Source: Alphaproteobacteria bacterium (GTDB lineage Bacteria > Pseudomonadota > Alphaproteobacteria > Geminicoccales > Geminicoccaceae). From it: a stretch of 7,888 nucleotides of DNA. The DNA is taken from contig JALSRW010000551.1 in NCBI GenBank assembly GCA_026984595.1, positions 1 to 7,888 on the forward strand. Reading direction: 5' to 3'. Of this stretch, positions 1 through 5,748 are shown one piece after another. A program made the translations under genes and the position numbers. The stretch's first letter is position 1. Every line of letters starts with the position of its first letter. The notes below the pieces were generated by a model. That model had not been told where the DNA came from, did not search any database, and saw nothing but the letters and a program-made list of their open reading frames with translations.

Positions 1-897
1 GATGTCCTTGCCGACCACGCCCTTCACCTGCTTGACGAACGGCAACATCCAGCCGGTCTTCCGCCAGCGCGAGGGACCCGCGTCCTCGCCCCATTCCTCG
101 TAATCGCCGATCTTCACCGACCAGGCGTGGCAGACCCCTTCGCGATGCAGCAGTTCGACGAAGCGGATGCCCTCGTCCTCGGCCTGGATGCCGCCCGGGC
201 CGATCAACGTGTCCACTTCGAAGCGGGTGGTGACCGCGAGCCGATCGCCGAATTCCTTCATCAGGGCGGTCATCAATTCGACATAGAAGCGGGCCCGGTT
301 CTCGAAGGAGCCGCCATAGCGGTCGGTGCGATGGTTGTAGCGATGGTCGAGGAACTGCACCGGCAGGGTGCTGTCACCACCCGATACCTCGAGAATGTCG
401 AAGCCCGCCTGCTCGGCACGCTTGCCGGCCTCGACGTACATGTTGATGGCCGCCTTGATGTCGTCTTCGTCCATCTCCGTCGAAAACGCGCAGCGCGAAG
501 GAAACAGATTCGAAGGCAGACAGCTCGCGCTGCGCGGCACCTCGCGGGATTCGAAGCACAGCGAATGCATGCCGCCGTACCAGAGCTGCACGCCGGCGAG
601 GGCATTGTGGCTGTGCAGCATGTCGCACATCAGGCGCAGATTGATGACATCGCCCTCGTCCCAGAGGCGTGCGCTGGTGAAGGGATATTCGTCGGATTCC
701 GGGTGCACCGAGCAGAATTCCGTGAATACCGCCGACCAGCCTCCTTCCGCCTTCATCGCCCGGAAATAGGCCTGCGCACCCGGCCGCTCGGAACCCGGTC
801 CGGCGCAATGGGTGGTCTGCCAGAAGCGGTTCCACATGGTCTTGGGCCCGATTTTCACGGGCTCGAAAAGCACATCGTACTTGGGATCACGTGCCAT
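1..897 (-). CDS. Trimethylamine dehydrogenase-like FMN enzyme, N-terminal 299 residues (3' end outside window)
   Basis: N-terminal TIM-barrel (Old Yellow Enzyme fold) part of a protein resembling trimethylamine/dimethylamine dehydrogenases, which oxidatively demethylate amines in the cytoplasm using covalent FMN and a [4Fe-4S] cluster and pass electrons to ETF. The reading is open to position 1; family members are about 730 residues, so the Fe-S and ADP/FAD-like domains lie outside. Seen: opening ARDPKYDVLFEPVKIGPKT, Cys31 (equivalent to Cys30 of Methylophilus TMADH, the 6-S-cysteinyl-FMN site), motifs WDEGD, LWYGG, RTDRYGGS.ENRARF and EWGEDAGPSR with Trp269 and Asp272 (TMADH Trp264, Asp267). 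Odd: TMADH Tyr60, Tyr169 and His172 are Phe61, Ser172 and Asp175 here (TMADH numbers recalled from memory). This argues for a different substrate. The ATG at 897 follows a GGAGGAGGAG ribosome site. It is the last visible gene of the minus-strand operon, 102 bases after the transporter. Family assignment is firm; substrate unknown. Confidence 0.92.
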   Translation of the reverse strand, partial: MARDPKYDVLFEPVKIGPKTMWNRFWQTTHCAGPGSERPGAQAYFRAMKAEGGWSAVFTEFCSVHPESDEYPFTSARLWDEGDVINLRLMCDMLHSHNALAGVQLWYGGMHSLCFESREVPRSASCLPSNLFPSRCAFSTEMDEDDIKAAINMYVEAGKRAEQAGFDILEVSGGDSTLPVQFLDHRYNHRTDRYGGSFENRARFYVELMTALMKEFGDRLAVTTRFEVDTLIGPGGIQAEDEGIRFVELLHREGVCHAWSVKIGDYEEWGEDAGPSRWRKTGWMLPFVKQVKGVVGKDI

Positions 898-959
898 CCT
901 CTCCTCCTCCCGAGAGCTGCTGTCTGTCCGTCGATGTCGATGAACCGCCGGCCGGAGAT

Positions 960-982
960 CCGGGCGGGGTCGCCCCGCCCGG
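960..982 (-). other. Perfect 10-bp intercistronic hairpin
   Basis: CCGGGCGGGG (960-969), loop TCG, CCCCGCCCGG (973-982). It lies 17 bases after the transporter stop codon and about 60 bases before the start of the flavoenzyme gene. Neither strand shows a T run after it, so it is not a classic intrinsic terminator. It may protect the upstream message end, or partly attenuate transcription into the flavoenzyme gene. The structure is seen; the role is inferred. Confidence 0.5.
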
Positions 983-999
983 ACCGTCTCCGCGGCGGG

Positions 1000-2397
1000 T
1001 CAGGAGGTCGCGCCCACCGCCTCGGTATTGCCCGTGAGGGCCGGCACGCGGGCCAGCGCCATGTAGAGAATGCCGCTGATGAAGAAGGTGGGGATGCCGG
1101 CGGTGATGTATTCGAACAGCGGACCGGCGCGGTCGGCCACCGGATCGTAGGTCCAGAAGTAGAAGATCCCGCCGATCACCACCGCCACATAGGCCGCCCA
1201 GTTGACGCCGTTGACGTAACGGTAGATGCCTCCGGAATTGTCATAGAGATCGCGGATGGAGATCCGCCACTTCTTGACGAACATCAGATCGGCCACCATG
1301 ACGCCGCCGAAGGAGGCCATGATGAAGGACACGTACCCGAGGAAGGTGACGTAGCTGTCATAGACGGTGGGGGTGAGCATGAGGAGCGCCGCCGGGACCG
1401 CCGTCAGACAGGCGAGCGTCCAGCTCCAGCGCGGGAACACGGTCTTGATACTGATTCCCTGCGAATAGACCAGCACCGAGGCCGAGGTCAGATTGGCGAG
1501 GATCAGCAGGACCAGCCCGAACAGGCCGAACAGCGGCCCGCCCGCCTGCACCATCCACTCGGTGGGCTCGTAGCTTCCCACCAGGAGCGCGGTCAGCGCG
1601 CCCAGGATGGCGGCCACGTTGAGCACCACACCCCAACCCAGATAGGTGCCCCAGACCCCGCTCTTCTCGCTGTGGGCGAGGCGGTTCCACTGGCCGAAAT
1701 AGGGCAGCCAGGAAAAGCCGAGACCGACGTTCCACTCGATCGCCGAGGCCAGGCTGCGGCGCATGCTGTCGTAGGCCTGGCTGGGCTGGGCGGCGAGCAC
1801 CTTGTCCACGCCCTGGGCGATGAAGATGTAGAGGATGAGGCCGCAGATGATGAGGAACATGGCGGGGACACCAACGCGGATGAAGAACTTGATGGCCAGC
1901 GGCCCGCCATGGGCGATCCACCAGGCGACGGCGAAGGCGAGGATGGCGAAGATCGGCGCGCCGATCTCCCGCGACTGCAGGCTTTCGGGGCCGCCGAAGG
2001 CGCCCACCACCCGGATCGCCGATTCCCCCAGCATGAAACAGGCCATGGTGATCCAGCCGAGATTGAGGATGGCGAAGATCACCAGGAAGATGTTGCTGCC
2101 CACCGGGCCGAGACTGGAACGGGCACCGATGAAGGTCTCCACCCCGTAGCGCACGAACAGGATCGCCAGCGGGCAGAGCAGCAGGAGCGGCAAGGCGTTG
2201 CCGAAGAGAATGGCCGCCGTGGCCGGCAATGCCGGCAGCACGAAGCCCGTGTAGCCGCCCACCAGGAAACTCCAGGCCGCGATGCCGAATCCGACCTGAA
2301 TCAGGATGAAGTCCAGAAGTCCGAATTGCCGCTCGCCGCGAAGCACCGGCAGGATGCCGAAATAGACCTCGCGCTCGACGTGCTGCTCGCCGCTCAT
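1000..2397 (-). CDS. NCS1-family (nucleobase:cation symporter-1) transporter
   Basis: 465-residue inner-membrane permease of the NCS1 family (Transp_cyt_pur), which imports nitrogen compounds such as cytosine, allantoin, hydantoins, thiamine or pyridoxine with Na+ or H+. Length is typical. About 12 hydrophobic segments are visible, for example near residues 28-49, 53-83, 100-125, 146-164, 172-195, 249-273, 286-312, 325-342, 347-372, 398-416 and 427-450. Family hallmarks: TM1 with IQVGFGIAAWSF, TM3 GWITMACFMLGESA, TM8 ANLTSASVLVYSQG (Ser/Thr-rich, the region that forms the Na+ site in Mhp1), then VADLMFVKKWRISIRDLYD and GGIYRYVNGVNW near the C-terminus. The ATG at 2397 follows GGGAGGG at good spacing. 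It starts 49 bases after the 55-residue membrane protein and precedes the flavoenzyme gene, so it probably imports that enzyme's substrate. Substrate cannot be read from sequence. Confidence 0.9.
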   Translation of the reverse strand: MSGEQHVEREVYFGILPVLRGERQFGLLDFILIQVGFGIAAWSFLVGGYTGFVLPALPATAAILFGNALPLLLLCPLAILFVRYGVETFIGARSSLGPVGSNIFLVIFAILNLGWITMACFMLGESAIRVVGAFGGPESLQSREIGAPIFAILAFAVAWWIAHGGPLAIKFFIRVGVPAMFLIICGLILYIFIAQGVDKVLAAQPSQAYDSMRRSLASAIEWNVGLGFSWLPYFGQWNRLAHSEKSGVWGTYLGWGVVLNVAAILGALTALLVGSYEPTEWMVQAGGPLFGLFGLVLLILANLTSASVLVYSQGISIKTVFPRWSWTLACLTAVPAALLMLTPTVYDSYVTFLGYVSFIMASFGGVMVADLMFVKKWRISIRDLYDNSGGIYRYVNGVNWAAYVAVVIGGIFYFWTYDPVADRAGPLFEYITAGIPTFFISGILYMALARVPALTGNTEAVGATS

Positions 2398-2446
2398 TCT
2401 CGTTGCCCTCCCTCTACTGCTGCCGAACGTCCCGCTCTCCCGAGGC

Positions 2447-2614
2447 TCACTGGCCTGCTGCGACGAGATAGAGGAACAGGATGATCAGACCGGTGATCGC
2501 CAGCGGCAGCCACCATTCGCGAATGTGCATCGGATCGGGCAGATGCCCCTTTTCGATGGCTTCGATGCGCTGGTCGAGTTCCTTCTGGATCTCCGGTGTG
2601 AGATGGCGTCGCAT
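2447..2614 (-). CDS. Small single-pass membrane protein (55 aa), putative transporter accessory subunit
   Basis: Not recognised as a named family. The start ATG (2614) has a clear GGGAGG site 8 bases upstream and the frame ends in TGA at 2447. The protein has a charged, probably helical N-terminal half (residues 1-33, rich in E/K/D/R: PEIQKELDQRIEAIEKG) and one hydrophobic helix at about 36-52 (LPLAITGLIILFLYLVA) ending shortly before the C-terminus. The helix start is marked by REWW. First gene of the minus operon, 85 bases below a consensus sigma-54 promoter and 49 bases before the NCS1 transporter gene. Known precedent: several solute symporters are co-encoded with very small one- or two-helix subunits. 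Inference: it partners or stabilises the NCS1 permease. A longer reading upstream in the same frame has no ribosome site and is rejected. Confidence 0.75.
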   Translation of the reverse strand: MRRHLTPEIQKELDQRIEAIEKGHLPDPMHIREWWLPLAITGLIILFLYLVAAGQ

Positions 2615-2649
2615 CCCCGAACCTCCCGTTGCCCCGACGCCCGCCCTGC

Positions 2650-2666
2650 TGGCGCTGCGGGCGCCA
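2650..2666 (-). other. Small leader hairpin of the minus operon
   Basis: TGGCGC (2650-2655) and GCGCCA (2661-2666) pair perfectly around a 5-base loop, inside the predicted 5' leader (about 2699 to 2615) of the transporter operon. Short, GC-rich stems arise easily at this base composition; no function is claimed. Confidence 0.25.
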
Positions 2667-2709
2667 TTCTCGTTGCCGCGAGCCCAGGACGGCCCGCGCC
2701 GCCGAGGGG

Positions 2710-2726
2710 AGCAAGCTTCGTGCCAG
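2710..2726 (-). promoter_or_regulatory. Sigma-54 (RpoN) -24/-12 promoter for the transporter/dehydrogenase operon
   Basis: On the minus strand this reads CTGGCACGAAGCTTGCT, matching every fixed position of the consensus YTGGCACGrNNNTTGCW, with the GG (2724-2723) and GC (2712-2711) separated by the required 10 bases. Transcription would begin near 2699-2700, giving a leader of about 85 bases before the 55-residue membrane protein gene. The sigma-54 activator encoded at 4293-5726 is the obvious regulator. Confidence 0.88.
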
Positions 2727-2780
2727 TTCGGGAGCGGCCAAGGAAATGCTGCGCCCGCGGCCGGGCGCTCGAGGGCGAAT

Positions 2781-2793
2781 CCGCAGCTTGCGG
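2781..2793. repeat. 13-base palindrome CCGCA-GCT-TGCGG
   Basis: Perfect 5-base arms around GCT, about 60 bases upstream of the -24 element of the minus promoter. It may be an extra regulator site, but at this GC content a chance origin is quite possible. Confidence 0.25.
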
Positions 2794-2873
2794 GGCGGGA
2801 ACGAGCTATTGCACGCCGCGCGTCGCGCACACCTCGGCGATGGCGGCAACGCCCCGCCGGCTTCGCGCATCCT

Positions 2874-2925
2874 TGCAGCGATGCTGCATGTATGCATCAA
2901 TACCGCTGCACAAAAGCAGCATCGC
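2874..2925. promoter_or_regulatory. Dyad cluster, candidate enhancer (UAS) for the sigma-54 activator
   Basis: Several overlapping inverted repeats: TGCAGC-GAT-GCTGCA (2874-2888); TGCAT-GT-ATGCA (2885-2896); GCTGC-N6-GCAGC (2905-2920); and a 10-base inverted repeat GCGATGCTGC (2878-2887) with GCAGCATCGC (2916-2925). The cluster sits about 200 bases upstream of the predicted minus-strand start and about 90 bases upstream of the plus-strand start, the distance range usual for sigma-54 enhancers. Binding by the encoded activator is inferred. Confidence 0.5.
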
Positions 2926-2964
2926 ACTCGCGATTTGGCGCTGTTTTCCGCTCTCGGAGAGGGG

Positions 2965-2981
2965 TTGGCACATTCCTTGTA
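2965..2981 (+). promoter_or_regulatory. Sigma-54-like promoter for the PAS/activator genes
   Basis: TTGGCACATTCCTTGTA has a perfect TGGCAC -24 element and correct spacing, but the -12 element is TTGT instead of TTGC. If used, transcription starts near 2991 and gives a leader of about 50 bases before the GTG at 3042. The deviation is at a normally near-invariant C, so it could be weak or inactive. Confidence 0.4.
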
Positions 2982-3031
2982 AGCGGGGCAGAAGAAAGGG
3001 GCCGGAACGGGTCTGGCCGGCGGGCTCTGGC

Positions 3032-3040
3032 GGAGGGAGG
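3032..3040 (+). promoter_or_regulatory. Ribosome binding site fixing the GTG start at 3042
   Basis: GGAGGGAGG directly precedes GTG. The first GGAGG (3032-3036) is five bases from the start codon. The frame is open far upstream, to 2481, but that part runs through both promoters and has no comparable site, so the GTG is preferred. Confidence 0.65.
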
Positions 3041-3041
3041 A

Positions 3042-4286
3042 GTGACGGAAAACGGGCACGGGAAGAAGGAGGAGGCATCGGCACTCGTCGAGCAGGCGCC
3101 GGCATTGTTGTTTCTGCTGTCGGCCGGGGGTCGGATCCTGTCGTGCAACGGCACCGCAGCGGAATCACTCGGATGCGGGGCCGGGGAGCTGGTCGGGCAG
3201 GATCTCGCCCGCTTCGCCGACGGGGAAAGTGCACTGCGCCTGCAGCGAATGCTGGCGACCGCCGAATGGGGGAGCCAGGAAAGCCTCGTCGAGCTGCGTC
3301 TCCATGCCCGCGACGGAGGGCAGCTCGTGCTCGGCGCACGGCTTCGCAGACTGTCTCGGGGCGAAGAGGAAGCGTTCTGCCTTGCGGCCCTCGAGTTCGG
3401 CGATCTCTCGCAGCGGCTTCGGGAGATCACCCATCTCCACGATGTGCTGCGCGGACTGGTGGAAACCTCCTGCGAGCCGATGTGGTGCATCGAATATGCC
3501 GAACCGGTGGACATCACCGCCGGGGATCGGGAGATCATCCGCCAGGTGTTCGAGAACGAATGCTATTGGGGTGTGTGCAACCGGGCTTTCGCGCGACTCT
3601 ACAATCTGCCGGACGATCTCGACATCCGGCGTCAGCCGGTCAATCTCTACTTCCCGCGCAGCCCGGAAAACGAGGCCTTCATCCAGCAGCTCATCGACGC
3701 CGATTTCGAGATCGACGATGTGCTGTCCCTCGATGTTCGCCACGACGGGCGGGCCATATATGTGGAAAACACCGTGCGCTGCGACATTCGTGACGGCCGC
3801 ATGTACCGGATGTGGGGCACGGTGCGCGACGTCACCCAGTTCAAGCGGGCGCAGAACCGGCTGGTACAGATGGAGCACCAGTATCGGGACATTCTCACCG
3901 CCGTGCCCGATCCCATCCTGGTGATCGACCGCAGCGGCGTACTGAAAGCGGCCAATCCGGCCTTCGAGCAGCTACTGGGATGGCAGATCGCCGAATGGCT
4001 GGGCCAGGACATCACCGGCATCGTCGATCTGCGGCGCATGCTCGCCCGCCGGGGCGGGATGGCACCGGGATCCCGGCTGCGCTTTCCCGCCCGCGTGCTG
4101 GATGCCGATGGAGGCGAACATCCGGCCCGGGTGACCCTCACCCTGACCACCGATGTCGACGATGCCGACAGCTTCATCGCCGTGCTGCGCCTGCCCGAAG
4201 GAACCGGCGCGGCTCCCTCGGAGGCCGCGCCGTCGGACGCCGCCGTCCCCGACCGGCCCGCCGGCGACGGCCGGCAGGAAGGATAG
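3042..4286 (+). CDS. Triple-PAS sensory protein without output domain
   Basis: 414 residues from a GTG start. Three PAS-like sensory units are visible: about 13-121; 134-268 (MWCIEYAEPVDI...WGVCNRAFARLYN...MWGTVRDVTQFK); and 280-386 (YRDILTAVPDPILVIDRSGVLKAANPAF, a textbook PAS start). Short helical linkers (about 122-134 and 266-280) join them. The C-terminus (387-414) is an Ala/Pro/Gly-rich linker. There is no kinase, cyclase, HTH or other effector domain, and no signal peptide or membrane segment, so it is probably cytoplasmic. The central PAS holds two C-x4-C pairs (Cys144/149 and Cys174/179), possible redox or cofactor ligands. It ends in TAG six bases before, and in the same frame as, the sigma-54 activator, so it probably acts on that protein or is the sensory half of a split regulator. 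Ligand unknown. Confidence 0.82.
   Translation: MTENGHGKKEEASALVEQAPALLFLLSAGGRILSCNGTAAESLGCGAGELVGQDLARFADGESALRLQRMLATAEWGSQESLVELRLHARDGGQLVLGARLRRLSRGEEEAFCLAALEFGDLSQRLREITHLHDVLRGLVETSCEPMWCIEYAEPVDITAGDREIIRQVFENECYWGVCNRAFARLYNLPDDLDIRRQPVNLYFPRSPENEAFIQQLIDADFEIDDVLSLDVRHDGRAIYVENTVRCDIRDGRMYRMWGTVRDVTQFKRAQNRLVQMEHQYRDILTAVPDPILVIDRSGVLKAANPAFEQLLGWQIAEWLGQDITGIVDLRRMLARRGGMAPGSRLRFPARVLDADGGEHPARVTLTLTTDVDDADSFIAVLRLPEGTGAAPSEAAPSDAAVPDRPAGDGRQEG
4276..4283 (+). promoter_or_regulatory. Ribosome binding site for the sigma-54 activator
   Basis: AGGAAGGA lies nine bases before ATG 4293, inside the end of the PAS gene. It supports independent, translationally coupled initiation of the activator rather than obligatory readthrough of the TAG at 4284-4286. 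Confidence 0.55.
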
Positions 4287-4292
4287 GGGCGA

Positions 4293-5726
4293 ATGCGCTT
4301 CGCGCCACCCTCCGGCGGCCTGGGCGAGCTGCTTTCCTCGCAGCATCTGCTCGCCGAATGGCTGGCCGACGGCCGCTTCACGCTGATCGCCGACCTTCTT
4401 CCCGATGCGCTGCTGATCGTCGATGGGCGCGGCATCCTCCGCTTCATGAACAGTGCGGCCGAGGCCCTGCACGAGGTACACCGCCGGGCGCATGCCGGAC
4501 GGCCGTTCGCGGAACTGGTCAAGGAAAGCCCGCTCCTCGGCGAGGCGGCGCTGGAAGCGCTGGGCCGGGGACGAAGACTGCAGCGTGTCGATCGTACCGT
4601 CGACGGCCGCGAGGTACTGACGGTGATGCGCCCGGTGCGCGATGCCGACGGCGATCTCGCGCTCTTCGTCCTCGTGCAGCGCGACCTCGAAGCCATCCGC
4701 AGAGCGGCGGCCAGCGCCCCCTCCCTCGACCAAGCCGACGGCGGTGGCGGGGAATACCTGCGCCGCATGGTGGCCGGCGCCCACAACCGGCGGATTCTGG
4801 AAAAGGGGCTGCGCGCGCTGCGGCTCGGCAGCCGCGTGCTGCTCACCGGCGAGTCCGGGGTGGGCAAGACCCTGATCGCCCGCTGCCTGCACGAGCAATC
4901 GGCGGGCCGGCGGGCACCCTTCATCCATGTCAACTGCGCCAGCATCCCGGAAAGCCTCTTCGAATCCGAGATGTTCGGCTACGAGCGCGGCGCCTTCACC
5001 GGGGCCCTGCAGCGTGGCAAACGCGGTCTGATCGAGGCCGCCGACGGGGGCACCCTGTTCCTCGACGAGGTCGGCGAGATTCCCCTCGCCTGTCAGGCCA
5101 AGCTGTTGCGCTTTCTCGAGGACCAGACGGTGACCCGGCTGGGGGCCACCGGCATGCGCCGGGTGCGGGTACAGATCGTCGCCGCCACCAACCGCGATCT
5201 CCGATCCATGGTGGAGAGCGGACGGTTCCGTCGCGATCTGTTCTACCGCCTGAGCACCATCTCGCTGCGCATTCCGCCGCTGCGCGCCTGCCCGGAGATG
5301 ATCCCCGATCTGGTGGAACTCTTCGTGCGCGAAGCGAGCGCCCGGCGCGGCGAACCGTTCCGCCTCAGCGCAGCCTGTCTCGCACGCCTGCGAGACTATC
5401 ATTTTCCCGGCAATATCCGGGAGCTCCAGAACATCGTCGATCATCTGGCGGTGATGTGCGACGGGGTCGCCGAGCCGCAGCACCTGCCCGAGGCACTGCT
5501 CGCGGAGGCGGATCGGGAGGAGGGGGAGCCGGCCGCGGCCGCGATCCCCGTCCCCGACGGGGAAATCCCGTCGGCGGCGGGCGAATCCCTGGGCCTTCGC
5601 GAGCAGGTGCGCCGCTTCGAGAGTGCGGTGATCGCCGAGGCGATCCGCCGCTGCGGCAGCAAACGCAAGGCGGCCGCCATGCTCGGCGTGGACATCGCCA
5701 CCATCGTCCGCAAGAGCCGCGACTGA
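4293..5726 (+). CDS. Sigma-54-dependent transcriptional activator (PAS / AAA+ / HTH)
   Basis: 477-residue enhancer-binding protein that remodels sigma-54 RNA polymerase by ATP hydrolysis. Domains: PAS at about 30-130 (LLPDALLIVDGRGILRFMN); AAA+ core about 157-390 with Walker A GESGVGKT (186-193), sigma-54-contacting loop GAFTGA (233-238), Walker B LFLDEV (255-260), arginine-finger region FRRDLFYRL (312-320) and sensor II GNIREL (373-378). An Ala/Pro-rich linker is followed by a C-terminal HTH (about 440-474, RKAAAMLGVDIATIVRKSR) that resembles the TyrR-type more than classic NtrC. There is no receiver domain, so control is by PAS ligand or the neighbouring PAS protein, not phosphorylation. 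All catalytic motifs are intact. The likely target is the divergent promoter at 2710-2726. Walker A has GVGKT where GTGKE is commoner; this is tolerated in the family. Confidence 0.95.
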   Translation: MRFAPPSGGLGELLSSQHLLAEWLADGRFTLIADLLPDALLIVDGRGILRFMNSAAEALHEVHRRAHAGRPFAELVKESPLLGEAALEALGRGRRLQRVDRTVDGREVLTVMRPVRDADGDLALFVLVQRDLEAIRRAAASAPSLDQADGGGGEYLRRMVAGAHNRRILEKGLRALRLGSRVLLTGESGVGKTLIARCLHEQSAGRRAPFIHVNCASIPESLFESEMFGYERGAFTGALQRGKRGLIEAADGGTLFLDEVGEIPLACQAKLLRFLEDQTVTRLGATGMRRVRVQIVAATNRDLRSMVESGRFRRDLFYRLSTISLRIPPLRACPEMIPDLVELFVREASARRGEPFRLSAACLARLRDYHFPGNIRELQNIVDHLAVMCDGVAEPQHLPEALLAEADREEGEPAAAAIPVPDGEIPSAAGESLGLREQVRRFESAVIAEAIRRCGSKRKAAAMLGVDIATIVRKSRD

Positions 5727-5748
5727 AGGCCGGATCGCGCCCTTGTCG

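Larger units (their letters stand above)
2615..3041. promoter_or_regulatory. Divergent intergenic control region
   Basis: 427 bases between divergent genes. No supported coding sequence was seen here; open frames on both strands lack ribosome sites and look like GC-rich shadows. It contains, left to right, the leader of the minus operon with a small hairpin, a consensus sigma-54 promoter on the minus strand, a 13-base palindrome (2781-2793), a dense dyad cluster (2874-2925), a sigma-54-like promoter on the plus strand, and the leader of the PAS gene. The stretch around 2880-2950 is visibly richer in A/T than its flanks. Confidence 0.75.

Noticed and set aside
127..2484. 785-codon open frame on the plus strand opposite the transporter and flavoenzyme
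   Set aside because: Low-complexity composition rich in Arg, His, Gly, Asp and Glu, no recognisable domain and no ribosome site. It is the antisense shadow of two well-supported genes in GC-rich DNA.
2395..2677. 13-base direct repeat CATTCTCGTTGCC at 2395-2407 and 2665-2677
   Set aside because: It includes the transporter start codon, and the second copy also has ATG on the minus strand, but that copy lacks a ribosome site and leads into a shadow frame. A 13-base match is expected by chance in a window of this size and composition.
2615..2830. Longer N-terminus for the 55-residue membrane protein
   Set aside because: The extension crosses the sigma-54 promoter and would start upstream of its transcription start; the ATG at 2614 has the ribosome site.
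2481..3041. Upstream extension of the PAS gene to an ATG at 2481
   Set aside because: It would run through the minus-strand small gene, both promoters and the dyads, and encodes Arg-rich low-complexity sequence. The GTG at 3042 has a strong ribosome site.
4284..4286. Amber codon as pyrrolysine or other recoding, prompted by the methylamine context
   Set aside because: Pyrrolysine is known in corrinoid methyltransferases, not in regulators, and nothing like pylT/pylS is in the window. An ordinary stop with a new ribosome site explains it.
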